Source: a virus
Length of the DNA: 64,000 bases
Direction: 5' to 3' (one strand)
IMG/VR virus record: IMGVR_UViG_3300031746_000008
Location: 1 to 64,000 of that record
Shown here: in pieces, positions 6,732 through 15,584 of the stretch
Layout of the letters: every line of letters starts with the position of its first letter
Position numbering within the stretch: the stretch's first letter is position 1
Program-made: the position numbers and the translations under genes
Notes under the pieces: generated by a model
The model's database searches: none
What the model was told of the DNA's origin: nothing
Seen by the model: the letters and a program-made list of their open reading frames with translations, nothing else

Positions 6732-7679
6732 ATGAGTAAACATGAAGTTCCTGTTATAGAAATAAAATTAGAACCACATATAAACTCAGATTTTCTGAGT
6801 CTCGTTCATATTGATGGATACACCGTTGTTGTTAAAACAAATGAATGGAAAGATGGAGACCTAGCTATTCATATCCCTCCAGACTATGTTGTCAAGAATG
6901 ATGAACAATTCGCTTTTCTAAACGGTAACACCAGAATTAAATCAAGAAAATTTAGGGGTATTTATAGTGAGGGACTACTAATAAAGGCTTTGCCAGACAT
7001 GAAATTGGGTGAATGTGTGATGGAAAGATTGGGTATCACTAGGTGGGAGCCGCCTGTTGAAATAAATATGGGCGGGGAGGACGAGACTGGACCACCAGGA
7101 AATTGGCCCCATTATGATATCGAAAGTTACAAGAAATATAATACACTTATTGTGTCTGGCGAAGAAGTAATAATTAGTGAAAAATTAAATGGTTGTAATG
7201 CACTCTATGTATGGTTAAATGATCGCTTATGGGTTAGATCAAGAAATAACTGGAAAAAGAAAAATGATAAGATTTTATATTGGCAAACTCTTCTTTATAA
7301 TGGTTGGATAGAAAGTTTTTGTCAGCGACACGAAGGATATGGTCTTTTTGGTGAGATATATGGTCAAGTTGGTGAATTTAATTATGGATCAATAAATAGG
7401 TCTCCGCAATTTGCTATATTTGATGTTTATCACAAGAATCAATGGCTAGAATATGACGATGCAAGAAAAATTGCTCCAGAATGTGTCTTTGTTCCAGAAT
7501 TATATCGCGGTCCATGGAATGAAGAAAAATTAATAAAGTTAGCAGAACAAAATAGTTCGATAGATGGGGCAAATCACATGAGAGAGGGGGTCGTTGTGCA
7601 GCCTATTTTAAATAGATTTTCACCAGATATTGGAAGAGTTAAACTTAAAATTGTTAGTTGTAGATATTTATCAAATTAA
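6732..7679 (+). CDS. RNA ligase, DRB0094/Rnl5 type
   Basis: A 315-residue protein. Residues 5-100 form an N-terminal OB-like domain (HIDGYTVVV, KDGDLAIHIPP), as in the Deinococcus DRB0094 ligase. The adenylyltransferase domain follows: motif I EKLNG with nucleophile Lys151, LFGEIYG near 205-211, motif IV EGVVVQP (285-291) and motif V VKLKIVS (303-309). It should seal RNA nicks or breaks, plausibly repairing host nuclease damage. ATG 6732 is preferred because upstream in-frame starts lie inside the membrane-protein gene. Confidence 0.85.
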   Translation: MSKHEVPVIEIKLEPHINSDFLSLVHIDGYTVVVKTNEWKDGDLAIHIPPDYVVKNDEQFAFLNGNTRIKSRKFRGIYSEGLLIKALPDMKLGECVMERLGITRWEPPVEINMGGEDETGPPGNWPHYDIESYKKYNTLIVSGEEVIISEKLNGCNALYVWLNDRLWVRSRNNWKKKNDKILYWQTLLYNGWIESFCQRHEGYGLFGEIYGQVGEFNYGSINRSPQFAIFDVYHKNQWLEYDDARKIAPECVFVPELYRGPWNEEKLIKLAEQNSSIDGANHMREGVVVQPILNRFSPDIGRVKLKIVSCRYLSN

Positions 7680-7725
7680 CTGCAAAATATTTATTCTTAA
7701 TAGTTCCATTTAGTGAGATCTTTAA

Positions 7726-8360
7726 ATGAAAAATTTAATCGGTAAAAAATTCAATAAACTTTTAGTCTTACAAAAAGTAAAATCAAATAAATGGGGTAAT
7801 ACTTATTGGTTATGTTTATGCGATTGTGGACGAGAAAAAATAGTTAGGGGAGATTGTCTTAGAAAGGGATTAACAAAAAGTTGTGGATGCATAAATTTAA
7901 AACATGGACACAACATAAAAGGGAAAAAAACAAGGGTTTATATTATATGGCAAAGTATGAAACGTAGGTGTTTAATTCAAATTGCAAAGCATATAAAGAT
8001 TATGGTGGTCGTGGTATCACGGTTTGTAAACGATGGTCAAATAAGAAAAATGGATTTCAGAATTTTTTAAAAGATATGGGAGAACCACCAACGCCGAAGC
8101 ACCAAATTGATAGAATAGATAATAACAAATTAAAAAATGGTTATTCTCCTAAAAATTGCCGTTGGGTTCTTCCAACAATAAATGCAAGAAACAGAAGAAA
8201 TAATATAATTGTGCAATATAATAATAAAACTCAATGTGCTACGACATTTGCCGAAGTATTTAATATTCCACTTAAAATCTTATTGTGGAGACTTAAAAAC
8301 GATTGGTCTGTCGAAAAAGCATTAATAACCCCTGTTAGAAAATATAAAAAGAGAAAATAA
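7726..8360 (+). pseudogene. HNH/AP2-type homing endonuclease broken by a -1 frameshift
   Basis: The first frame (7726-8070) encodes the family start (GKKFNKL, CLCDCG, SCGC) up to W-x2-M-K-R-R-C. The remainder (YKDYGGRGITVCKRW, HQIDRIDNN, NCRW, TPVRKYKKRK) continues in another frame to 8360. The switch lies near 7969, at TGTTTAATTC. One extra T there would restore an unbroken protein of about 211 residues. This is a recent mutation, a read error in a T run, or less likely programmed shifting. Confidence 0.75.
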
Positions 8361-8362
8361 AA

Positions 8363-8641
8363 ATGAAACCAATTAAAGACTATGAAATTATTAATCACGG
8401 AATGGAATATTCACAGTATTTTCAAGGATGTGGAATTGCTTTCACAAATTTTACAGACGTAGCAACAGGAATAGGACATGGGGCAAAAGAAGCGGGCGAG
8501 GATGCTTTAACATTGTTAGCAAATAACGAATGGGATGTAGAAAGCAATATACTTCTTTTAAAAGACGTGGAAAGATTAAAAGGAGAAATATCTCGTCCCC
8601 AAGAAGATCTGTGGTGGCATATTTCTGTGAGGGTAAAATAA
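8363..8641 (+). CDS. Unknown small protein
   Basis: A 92-residue protein with no recognised motif. It starts at ATG 8363, two bases after the broken homing gene, and ends directly against the next gene. Glycine-rich middle (TGIGHGAKEAGEDA) and a tryptophan-containing acidic end (EDLWWHISV). The size and packing are typical of phage accessory genes. Confidence 0.55.
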   Translation: MKPIKDYEIINHGMEYSQYFQGCGIAFTNFTDVATGIGHGAKEAGEDALTLLANNEWDVESNILLLKDVERLKGEISRPQEDLWWHISVRVK

Positions 8642-8896
8642 ATGAAATCTCAATTTTACGAATGCGCCTGTTCTTCAAGTGAGCATACCCTTAAGTTCAT
8701 TTACGACAAGGAAGATAAAGAATTATACACAAGTATTTATTTATGTCAATATAGAAATATATTTAAAAGAATTTGGGTTGCTGTAAAATTTGTATTTGGT
8801 TATAGATGTAAATTTGGAGATTTCGATTGTTTTTTATTTAAATCTTCTGATATTAAAGAATTACAAAAATTATTAAAAAGGATAATAAATGAGTAA
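8642..8896 (+). CDS. Unknown small protein
   Basis: An 84-residue protein, mixed alpha/beta, with an early C-A-C and aromatic stretches (YLCQYRNIFKRIWVAVKFVFGYR). Possibly membrane-associated through the central aromatic segment, but no clear transmembrane helix. Abuts genes on both sides. Confidence 0.55.
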   Translation: MKSQFYECACSSSEHTLKFIYDKEDKELYTSIYLCQYRNIFKRIWVAVKFVFGYRCKFGDFDCFLFKSSDIKELQKLLKRIINE

Positions 8897-9065
8897 AGAA
8901 ATATACACAAGAAAAGAAGTAATAGAAATGATCAAAGAAAATTTTGATAATCCAGAATTATCAGATGGTGACATAGCAGAATACGCAAATGAAATATTAA
9001 TTTTCCCCGATAATTTTAAAGTTGTTAGTGATAGTATTTTTTCTTGTATAGAAAATTATTTATAA
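8889..9065 (+). CDS. Unknown acidic small protein
   Basis: A 58-residue frame from ATG 8889 to TAA 9063-9065. It overlaps the preceding stop by 8 bases. It begins MSKEIYTRKEVIEMIKENF and is acidic and helical. Coding is supported by packing and composition only. Confidence 0.5.
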   Translation: MSKEIYTRKEVIEMIKENFDNPELSDGDIAEYANEILIFPDNFKVVSDSIFSCIENYL

Positions 9066-9076
9066 AGGGGTCAAAA

Positions 9077-9289
9077 ATGAAAAATGATATCCCTATTTAT
9101 GAACAAGAGATTAGAAGAATAATTAAAAGATTAGATACGTGGATAAATGAAGTCTACACAGGGGGTTGCTCAACACAACACGCTGAACCAATGAAAACGC
9201 TGGCAAATAGATTGAGAAGATTATTAAATAAGAAAGAAAGAATCTATGGATTTAAAAAAAAATCGAATTCCATCATCGAGAATCTTTGA
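9077..9289 (+). CDS. Unknown helical small protein
   Basis: A 70-residue protein from ATG 9077, after AAAGGGG. Mostly helical with a central TGGCSTQHAEPM segment and a basic end (RLRRLLNKKER). No function recognised. The next gene starts inside it. Confidence 0.5.
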   Translation: MKNDIPIYEQEIRRIIKRLDTWINEVYTGGCSTQHAEPMKTLANRLRRLLNKKERIYGFKKKSNSIIENL

Positions 9290-9494
9290 AAATATGGGTT
9301 TATGTTTTAGTCATAAAAAATTATATTACACACCAAATGGTTTTATAAAATGGACGCCACGGTGTTTTAAAAGATTAATTGTTAAAATATGGAACAAAAT
9401 TTCTTGTTTGATATTTGGACATTATTATTTCCAAGACAAAAGAGGCAAGGTTTGTGTAGATTGTATGAAAAGGAAAATTCACCATGGAAAATAA
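9246..9494 (+). CDS. Unknown basic small protein
   Basis: An 82-residue, basic, aromatic protein. A late C-x2-C pair (CVDCMKRK) and earlier cysteines suggest a possible zinc or redox site. The start at 9246 overlaps the previous gene by 44 bases; ATG 9294 is an alternative start that would avoid the overlap. Confidence 0.45.
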   Translation: MDLKKNRIPSSRIFENMGLCFSHKKLYYTPNGFIKWTPRCFKRLIVKIWNKISCLIFGHYYFQDKRGKVCVDCMKRKIHHGK

Positions 9495-9687
9495 AAAACT
9501 AATTACTGTTATTGTAGAGGGCGGATGTATTCAAGAAATATTGGATATTCCAGATGATGTTAAAATAGAAGTTCGAGATTTTGATTGCGATGATCTTCCG
9601 GACCCCGATGATGAATATAATTGTGCAAGAGAAAATGAAGATGGGGATATTTACTGGGAAAGTATGTGGGAGAACAATGATGTCTGA
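9484..9687 (+). CDS. Unknown strongly acidic small protein
   Basis: A 67-residue, very acidic protein (DFDCDDLPDPDDEYN). Overlaps the previous gene by 11 bases and the next by 8. DNA-mimic-like composition is noted, but no family is recognised. Confidence 0.5.
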   Translation: MENKKLITVIVEGGCIQEILDIPDDVKIEVRDFDCDDLPDPDDEYNCARENEDGDIYWESMWENNDV

Positions 9688-10171
9688 CAGATTCGGTGTA
9701 GAAATTCAAATTGGTGGACAACTTCCGCTAGAAAAGGTACAATATTTAATTGACGCAATAAATTCAGAAGAAATGAGTTTGGGCTGGGGCGAATGTCCCA
9801 TTAGGTTAAAAACAAGGGAAGATTTAATCAATTGTCTCGCCTCTAAAGAATCACCCATTGTTTTAGTGGATGATGAAAGAGCGTGGGGAGATATTGATGG
9901 TTTAGAAGAAACTTGTAGAAATCTTAAATTAACTTTTAAAACATTTGTTGGGCCGAAGTACGAGTATAATGGGCAACTCAGGTATTATAGTCCTGTAACT
10001 GGTTTAATTGAATTAGAGTGCGACGTTGATTGCCGTCCAATAATAAAGAAAGAAGATTTACAAGAAATTTTATCTTCTCTAAATTTAGGAAGAACGGATG
10101 GGGCTATCAATAAAATTAAGGAATTTACAAGAGATTTTAGTGCTCCAAAATTTGAAATTACGGAGAAATAA
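9680..10171 (+). CDS. Unknown protein
   Basis: A 163-residue alpha/beta protein. ATG 9680 (or 9677) is preferred over the longer frame because the upstream part lies inside the acidic gene. It begins MSDRFGVEIQIGGQLP and contains VLVDDERAWGDIDGLEETC. No catalytic motif recognised. Confidence 0.6.
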   Translation: MSDRFGVEIQIGGQLPLEKVQYLIDAINSEEMSLGWGECPIRLKTREDLINCLASKESPIVLVDDERAWGDIDGLEETCRNLKLTFKTFVGPKYEYNGQLRYYSPVTGLIELECDVDCRPIIKKEDLQEILSSLNLGRTDGAINKIKEFTRDFSAPKFEITEK

Positions 10172-10687
10172 GTGAAAGAAATATGGAAAGATATTCCCGA
10201 ATATGAAAAACTTTACCAAGCATCTGATTACGGAAATATTAAAGCCTATTTAAGAGAAGGGTCTCGTGGAAAAATTTTAAGGCCAGAAAAAATTAAAAAT
10301 GGCTATTTGCGAGTGAAATTATATAATAATAAAAGACCTAAAAGATTTCTTGTGCATAGACTTGTTCTCGAAACTTTTGTAGGCCCGTGTCCTCCTGGGA
10401 TGGAGTGCAGACATCTTAATGGCATTAGAACAGATAATAGACTGTGTAATTTAAAATGGGATACTCGTCAAAATAATATAGATGATCAAATCAAACACGG
10501 CACTAGATTTAATAAAGCGAGAGGATCAAAACACGGAAATGCAAAGTTGTTAGAATTAAACATACCAAAAATTAAAAAGTTGCACGAACAAGGATTTTCT
10601 CAAAGAAAAATAGCAAAAATTTTTAATGTTACACAAAGAGTGATTTGGGGAATAATCAATGACAATTCCTGGAAACATGTAAAATAA
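10172..10687 (+). CDS. NUMOD4-HNH homing endonuclease
   Basis: A 171-residue protein with a GTG start directly after the preceding TAA and a GGAG upstream. NUMOD4 at the N-terminus (EIWKDIPEYEKLYQASDYGNI), then an HNH_3 core (VHRLVLETFVGP, CRHLNGIRTDN, NLKWDTRQNN), then a C-terminal helix-turn-helix (GFSQRKIAKIFNVTQ). This is the standard architecture of free-standing phage homing endonucleases. Confidence 0.88.
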   Translation: MKEIWKDIPEYEKLYQASDYGNIKAYLREGSRGKILRPEKIKNGYLRVKLYNNKRPKRFLVHRLVLETFVGPCPPGMECRHLNGIRTDNRLCNLKWDTRQNNIDDQIKHGTRFNKARGSKHGNAKLLELNIPKIKKLHEQGFSQRKIAKIFNVTQRVIWGIINDNSWKHVK

Positions 10688-10697
10688 GGAAAAACAA

Positions 10698-11186
10698 ATG
10701 ACCATTAGAAGAAAAATCCACGATTTATGGTATAGGTTTAAATGTAGACTTTTTCATCCGTACAATGTGGTTAAAATTAAATCGCTCCCTTGTACATGGA
10801 CAGATCGTGACCATATTCTTTCACACGCTATGTTCCAAATTTTAGACGACTTCATCGTTAAAGAAAAAATAGATGAAATTATAGATTGGCAAAGTGATGA
10901 AGACCACCGCAGGGCGCGAGCTAAAATGGATGAAATCATTAATTGGTGGAAAAATGTTTTTCTTAAATTTGATGAGTGGGAAGGAATTGAGTTGGATTTC
11001 ACAAAAAATCACGACGATATGTTTATACAATGTAAAGACAATCCTCATCTTTACGAAATGAAACCATGGTCGGATTCGGATAAAGAAAAAATGGATATTG
11101 TCAACGCAAGAAACCGGGCAATGGAAGAAGAACTCGAAAAGAAATTAAGGGAAATTCTTGATATTAGAAAATACATGTGGACATAA
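10698..11186 (+). CDS. Unknown phage protein
   Basis: A 162-residue charged protein, with HDLWYRFKCRLFHPYN at the start, an acidic and tryptophan-rich centre, and a C-terminal coiled helix (RAMEEELEKKLREILDIRK). Resembles uncharacterised proteins common in large phages. No function assigned. The truncated nucleotidyltransferase frame begins inside its last codons. Confidence 0.6.
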   Translation: MTIRRKIHDLWYRFKCRLFHPYNVVKIKSLPCTWTDRDHILSHAMFQILDDFIVKEKIDEIIDWQSDEDHRRARAKMDEIINWWKNVFLKFDEWEGIELDFTKNHDDMFIQCKDNPHLYEMKPWSDSDKEKMDIVNARNRAMEEELEKKLREILDIRKYMWT

Positions 11187-11493
11187 CACGAACAAAGAAA
11201 AGGCATTAGAAGAAAAAATAAAAAACCCAGATTTATTATGTGTCGGAGGATCGAATTTATACGGAACAGCAACTCCGGAAAGCGACAAAGACTTAAGGGG
11301 GTTTTTAGTTCCGCCATATGAATATTTAATAGGTTTATCAAATTTTGAACAATCTATAAAAAGAGAACCAGACACAATAAATAGACTTAGAGATTTGATA
11401 CAAGTTCTAGGAGGAGATCCTGGTGCAGACATTTTTACCAGTTCCCAGCTTTATGGAAACAGCAAAGATCTTGGACTGGAGAAGACTTTCTAA
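11158..11493 (+). pseudogene. Truncated nucleotidyltransferase-like gene
   Basis: A 111-residue frame starting at TTG 11158 after AAGGG. It carries the nucleotidyltransferase signature GGSNLYGTATPESDKDLRGF (G-S-x4-G, S-D-x-D). Known relatives are roughly 250 residues or more, so most of the protein is missing. From about 11420 its frame is overlapped by the next gene, read in another frame, suggesting that a deletion joined the two. It is probably non-functional, though a short active fragment cannot be excluded. Confidence 0.65.
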
Positions 11494-11851
11494 GCAACGA
11501 GTAGAAGCACGCCAAATTCTAGACGGCTTTTTAAATCCAGTTAAAAACGGATGGAAAAATCACCCAGCTAGTCGTATGTGGACCGGACATCTTCCCGCCT
11601 TAGCACAATATATGAATTGTATGATCAAAGAATGGATAAATCGTGGATATAACAATACCATGAAACTATCTGATTTGCCCGACAAAAATATTGTGGTGTA
11701 TCCGTCGTGGCTTGGCACAGAAAAGTATCATTCTGCTTACCGAGCCATATTACTTGCGAAAAATTATGAATATTATAGTAAATTTGGATGGAGAGAGATT
11801 CCTAACATAGCAATCTGGCCATATCCGGTGGACAGACTTTCTAGGAGATAA
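11423..11851 (+). CDS. Pyrimidine-dimer DNA glycosylase-like protein (MSMEG_6728 type)
   Basis: A 142-residue protein. GTG 11423 is chosen because a strong AGGAGGAGAT lies just upstream at 11409-11417 and the protein then begins with the family's MQTFLPVPSF. Other family motifs follow: L-D-x-R-R-L-x-K-Q-R-V-E, NHPASRMWTGHLPALAQY and EWINRGY. The family is annotated as pyrimidine-dimer glycosylase/endonuclease V-like. A DNA repair role is inferred. Confidence 0.8.
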   Translation: MQTFLPVPSFMETAKILDWRRLSKQRVEARQILDGFLNPVKNGWKNHPASRMWTGHLPALAQYMNCMIKEWINRGYNNTMKLSDLPDKNIVVYPSWLGTEKYHSAYRAILLAKNYEYYSKFGWREIPNIAIWPYPVDRLSRR

Positions 11852-11857
11852 ATATTT

Positions 11858-12457
11858 ATGATTAAAGATACGTGGGTGTCCGTGGATCTTGATTATTGGG
11901 CTCCTCTGTCCTGGAAAAGGGGCAAAAGAATAAGTTTTGACAGATTTTTAAAATCAATTCCAAACAATATTAGGTGTTTCTTAACTATAGAGCATCACGA
12001 GGTTCTTCACCCCCTGAGAAAAGCTGTTAAAGAAGGCGATCTGTCATTACCAATGAACATTATTCATGTCGATACTCACCATGATTACTATTTTAATATA
12101 GCTCGTGGTAAAAAAATCGACTGCGGTAATTTTATGTGGAAGATTCCCCAGAAATGGTACAAGCAATTCAAATGGTATCAACCACATTTTCCAGAAGAAT
12201 GGGATTGGGAAAAGGTTCAAAAAAAATTAAAAAATAAAACAAAAGTTTGTAATAAAAAACCAAAAATAAACTGGGGTCGAGTGGGATTAATAACTTTTAC
12301 ACTTTCTCCGGATTATTGTGAAGATCTTATAGCCAAAGCAGAAAGAATGATAAAAACTATTACTCAAAAATTTAATCTAGACAGAACAATAGAAAAAAGA
12401 GATGCAAAACCAGATAACAGAATCGACTCGTGGGGATATAAATTATTGAAGGGATAA
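11858..12457 (+). CDS. UPF0489-like protein (arginase/deacetylase-like fold)
   Basis: A 199-residue protein with SVDLDYWAP near the N-terminus, IEHHEVLHPL, HVDTHHDYYF and DCGNFMW. The pattern of D-x-D, H-D-x-H-H and D-C-G-N matches UPF0489 proteins, which have an arginase/histone-deacetylase-like metal site. Substrate unknown. Placed after the glycosylase-like gene with a 6-base gap. Confidence 0.65.
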   Translation: MIKDTWVSVDLDYWAPLSWKRGKRISFDRFLKSIPNNIRCFLTIEHHEVLHPLRKAVKEGDLSLPMNIIHVDTHHDYYFNIARGKKIDCGNFMWKIPQKWYKQFKWYQPHFPEEWDWEKVQKKLKNKTKVCNKKPKINWGRVGLITFTLSPDYCEDLIAKAERMIKTITQKFNLDRTIEKRDAKPDNRIDSWGYKLLKG

Positions 12458-12460
12458 ACA

Positions 12461-12898
12461 ATGTCTTATATCCGTTGTACTTCAAATCCGGAAGGATTAT
12501 ATGTTTTTGAATCTACAGAAGGATTAGAATTTTCCACCGATGAAACCACTTCGGCAGACGATAGGATTCTGGTCGATCCCAAAGATTTTAAAAATTTTAT
12601 TAGAAAAATTCTAAAATTAGACAATTATATTACAGAAAAACCAATAAAACATAAAAATATTTCGATAAAAGAAGTAAGTGTTTCTATTCATAAAAAAACA
12701 GGAAAATTAAAAATATGGAATAAAGAGCCGTCTTTTAAAGTGATGTTTGGAACTTTAAAAAATAAGTCAAAATATAAATGGGATACCCTACACTGTTTAA
12801 CAATAAATGGAAAAAATATACTTCTTTACAAAGTTACGTGGGATTATTTTTATAATAGTTATTTAAATCAAGAGTTATTTAATCATAGGAGAGTATGA
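12461..12898 (+). CDS. Unknown protein
   Basis: A 145-residue alpha/beta protein. N-terminal part acidic (STEGLEFSTDETTSADD), centre lysine-rich. No motif recognised. Its TGA overlaps the next gene's ATG. Confidence 0.55.
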   Translation: MSYIRCTSNPEGLYVFESTEGLEFSTDETTSADDRILVDPKDFKNFIRKILKLDNYITEKPIKHKNISIKEVSVSIHKKTGKLKIWNKEPSFKVMFGTLKNKSKYKWDTLHCLTINGKNILLYKVTWDYFYNSYLNQELFNHRRV

Positions 12899-13119
12899 TG
12901 GAATTTTGTCTTAAATGTAGACAAAAGACAAATTATATAGAAGGTAATAAATTTAAAGAATGTGAATGTGGCACATACGGACAAGACCCATCAGAAATTG
13001 CAGGAGAAATTTTCTGCAACGATAATGTGATGGACCAATTGTGGGCGACCGCTAGAATACTTACCGAACAAGAAAAACGCATTCGTCTTTTGGAAAGACC
13101 GGAGGAGCAATATGACTAA
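12898..13119 (+). CDS. Small zinc-ribbon protein
   Basis: A 73-residue protein from ATG 12898 (GGAG at 12888-12891). Two cysteine pairs, CLKCRQK and CECG, form a probable zinc ribbon. The rest is helical and charged. Function unknown. Confidence 0.6.
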   Translation: MEFCLKCRQKTNYIEGNKFKECECGTYGQDPSEIAGEIFCNDNVMDQLWATARILTEQEKRIRLLERPEEQYD

Positions 13120-13363
13120 AGAACAAGCAAATTTTTTTAAAGACGCACTAGATAATGACGACATATATCCTGTCGAAATACGAGACAACTATTCTGGAAG
13201 GGGAATGTATGGAAAAACCACCTTCGCCATCGTAACAGATAGTGTTTCTGATCTTATACCAGCCCTTTTGCGTCAGGCTCAGGAAGATCCAGAATCAATG
13301 CCAGATTTTTCAATTTTTAAATTAAGACAAGATAATATGGGACTTGGAGTTGTGTTGTATTAA
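13112..13363 (+). CDS. Unknown small protein
   Basis: An 83-residue protein overlapping the zinc-ribbon gene by 8 bases, with GGAGGAG upstream. Pattern helix, then DNYSGRGMYGKTTFAIVTD, then a helix LIPALLRQAQ. No function recognised. Confidence 0.55.
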   Translation: MTKEQANFFKDALDNDDIYPVEIRDNYSGRGMYGKTTFAIVTDSVSDLIPALLRQAQEDPESMPDFSIFKLRQDNMGLGVVLY

Positions 13364-13380
13364 TTTGGAGTAATAAAATA

Positions 13381-13572
13381 ATGTACGTATGGTCCTATTT
13401 TAAAAATAATAAATGCATACAAGCTGTTCCAGAAATAAAATCAAACCCATTAACTCCGATGCAAGTGGTGTTGCTAAAAACCAATGGAATAAAACGAATC
13501 CTTTGCGACGTTCCAGATAACTTTGATCCTACCGGGAAAGATGAAAAAGAGTTAAAAGAATATTTAAGATGA
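13381..13572 (+). CDS. Unknown small protein
   Basis: A 63-residue protein with the sequence KTNGIKRILCDVPDNFDP. A weakly similar phrase, C-E-L-P-E-D-F-I-P, occurs in the 63-residue gene at 23372, so the two may be distant paralogues. Confidence 0.5.
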   Translation: MYVWSYFKNNKCIQAVPEIKSNPLTPMQVVLLKTNGIKRILCDVPDNFDPTGKDEKELKEYLR

Positions 13573-13617
13573 ACGTCCGAATAATAAAAATTCCTCGAAT
13601 CATATAACAAATTATCG

Positions 13618-13623
13618 TATAAT
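13618..13623 (+). promoter_or_regulatory. Possible -10 element TATAAT
   Basis: TATAAT lies 32 bases before the ATG at 13656 in a noncoding gap of 83 bases. The position 17 bases upstream reads TCGAAT, a poor -35. Weak support. Confidence 0.3.
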
Positions 13624-13655
13624 GTGATGTTAATGTTTTCTAAAGGAGAAATAGT

Positions 13656-13838
13656 ATGTTGGCAGTATATAATGGAATAGACGAAGTGATCGTTATACAG
13701 TGTGATAAAAATAACAAACCAAACAGAAAAGAATTTAAAGATTATTTTGGCCCCGGCACCGGAAGAGATATAGACGAGTATGATCTAGAAATGAATCCTA
13801 AATCTGTTCATATACAACCAATGTTAAAGACACGATAA
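13656..13838 (+). CDS. Unknown small protein
   Basis: A 60-residue protein with AAAGGAG upstream. Contains KDYFGPGTGRDIDEYDLEMN. No recognised family. Confidence 0.5.
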   Translation: MLAVYNGIDEVIVIQCDKNNKPNRKEFKDYFGPGTGRDIDEYDLEMNPKSVHIQPMLKTR

Positions 13839-13899
13839 AAATATAAATATGGTGTAACGTAGTTGGTTTTCATTTACTTTTTTTAGAAGGAGTGATCCG

Positions 13900-14145
13900 A
13901 TGACAGAAGAGACGACTCAAATCAAAGACGTGAATCATGCTTATGAAGTGGTTGAAAGAAATCTTGAGGATGGGACAGTTACTTTGCGTATAAACAAGGG
14001 AATTCTGGGGGCACTCGGCAACCAACTCAAGTCCACGTCGGATAAGAAAAGAAAAGGAGCTTCAATTTTACGCAAATTGGGCTACGACCTAGCTGATGCG
14101 GGAGATTTTTTGTATAGTAAACAAAATCAAGGAAGTGTGATTTAA
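13900..14145 (+). CDS. Unknown small protein
   Basis: An 81-residue protein with AGAAGGAGTGATCCG upstream of its ATG and an unusually GC-richer start than its neighbours. Basic middle (STSDKKRKGASILRKLGYDL). No function recognised. The homing gene at 14149 follows after 3 bases. Confidence 0.55.
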   Translation: MTEETTQIKDVNHAYEVVERNLEDGTVTLRINKGILGALGNQLKSTSDKKRKGASILRKLGYDLADAGDFLYSKQNQGSVI

Positions 14146-14148
14146 AGA

Positions 14149-14823
14149 ATGCTAGATTTAAAGGGAAAGAAATTTAATAAATTAACGGGAATCCAACCAA
14201 CCAAAAAGAGAAAAGATAATAAAATAGTTTGGTTGTGGAAATGCGATTGTGGCAAAGAGCACGAAGCCACGGGGAGAGATGTAAAAAGTGGGCATACAAA
14301 AAGCTGTGGCTGTCTAAACATAGAACGTGTAACCAATATGGGCAAGGCCAACAAGACACACGGACACGCCAGCGGAGGAAAATTATCAAAAACATACATG
14401 GTCTGGAGCAGTATGTTGAGAAGATGTAGAGACAAAAATCATAAAAGTTTTCCGATTTATGGGGGTAGGGGCATAACTGTTTGTAAAGAATGGCTCCCGG
14501 AAAACGATGGTTATAATAACTTTTTAAAAGATATGGGAAAATGCCCCAGGGGACATCAAATAGATAGAATAAATAATGATAAATTAATTAGAGGGTATTC
14601 TCCTGAAAATTGTCATTGGACAACATCCAAAATAAATAATAGAAACAGAAGAAGTAATCATCTAATCCCATTTAACGGGAAAGAATTAACTATAGTAGAG
14701 TGGTCAGAAATAACAGGTATCAATAAAAGAACTATTCTAAGACGAATAGCCGCCGGTTGGACTCCCGAAGAAGCCCTAACAATTCCACCAGACACCCGCC
14801 ATAATTGGAGAACTAAAAAATGA
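14149..14823 (+). CDS. HNH/AP2-type homing endonuclease
   Basis: A 224-residue member of the family described at 4149. Zinc cysteines CDCG and SCGC intact; YGGRGITVCKEW and HQIDRINND present. The core ends in NCHW where the other copies have NCRW or NWR. Inserted three bases after one gene and overlapping the next by ATGA. Confidence 0.82.
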   Translation: MLDLKGKKFNKLTGIQPTKKRKDNKIVWLWKCDCGKEHEATGRDVKSGHTKSCGCLNIERVTNMGKANKTHGHASGGKLSKTYMVWSSMLRRCRDKNHKSFPIYGGRGITVCKEWLPENDGYNNFLKDMGKCPRGHQIDRINNDKLIRGYSPENCHWTTSKINNRNRRSNHLIPFNGKELTIVEWSEITGINKRTILRRIAAGWTPEEALTIPPDTRHNWRTKK

Positions 14824-15584
14824 ATCACCAAGAAGCAAATGAGTTATTCTTAAAAAAGAGCAAAGGAAAAGAATTCCCAATAACCCAAGAGGACCAAATA
14901 GAAAAAAATACAGTTCAACTAGAAAAAAATGTTACCTTAGAAAAAGTCAATAAGTCTTTTATAATTAATTTATATTCTACACCAATAATTACCATACTAC
15001 CAAACGGATTATTCAGATTATCTACAAATGGACAATTAACAAATCTAACAAAATCACGAATGGAAAAATATAGTCCCATTAAATTAAAACAAATAGATGG
15101 CTGGTTTTGGATAATTGATAAAAAAGAAAAGATATTGTCTTTATATTATGAAAGAGTTTTAATAGATAAAAACGGTAAAATCCCAGTAAAAATAAGTGAA
15201 AAATCTATAATATTTAAACGATTAATTTTAATTTTAAATAAAATAATAGATCAATTATCAGATTATAAAATCAACAGTATTTTTGGAAAATCTTTTTCAA
15301 AAAATGAAACAAATAATTTAATAGAATTATTAAAATATTCTTCAAAAGATTTACGATCAATATATTTTAATTCTAATTACAATATAATTTTAAATATGGA
15401 TCAATTGATATATGATATGTTAAAATTTGGTAACATAAATCAATATGATTCATATAAAAATATATCAAATAATTTTAGATCTAAGGAAAGTTTCTTCAAA
15501 GCATATTTTATCCCATATGCATTAAATCAATTAAAGTTTGTCTTAAAACAAAATATAAAAGAAAAAGAGAAAATAGATGCTTGA
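14820..15584 (+). CDS. Unknown protein
   Basis: A 254-residue, very AT-rich, lysine/asparagine-rich protein. Residues 45-105 look beta-rich (IINLYSTPIITILPNGLF). The rest is helical. No motif recognised. Overlaps the homing gene start-stop and the next gene by 8 bases. Confidence 0.6.
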   Translation: MNHQEANELFLKKSKGKEFPITQEDQIEKNTVQLEKNVTLEKVNKSFIINLYSTPIITILPNGLFRLSTNGQLTNLTKSRMEKYSPIKLKQIDGWFWIIDKKEKILSLYYERVLIDKNGKIPVKISEKSIIFKRLILILNKIIDQLSDYKINSIFGKSFSKNETNNLIELLKYSSKDLRSIYFNSNYNIILNMDQLIYDMLKFGNINQYDSYKNISNNFRSKESFFKAYFIPYALNQLKFVLKQNIKEKEKIDA

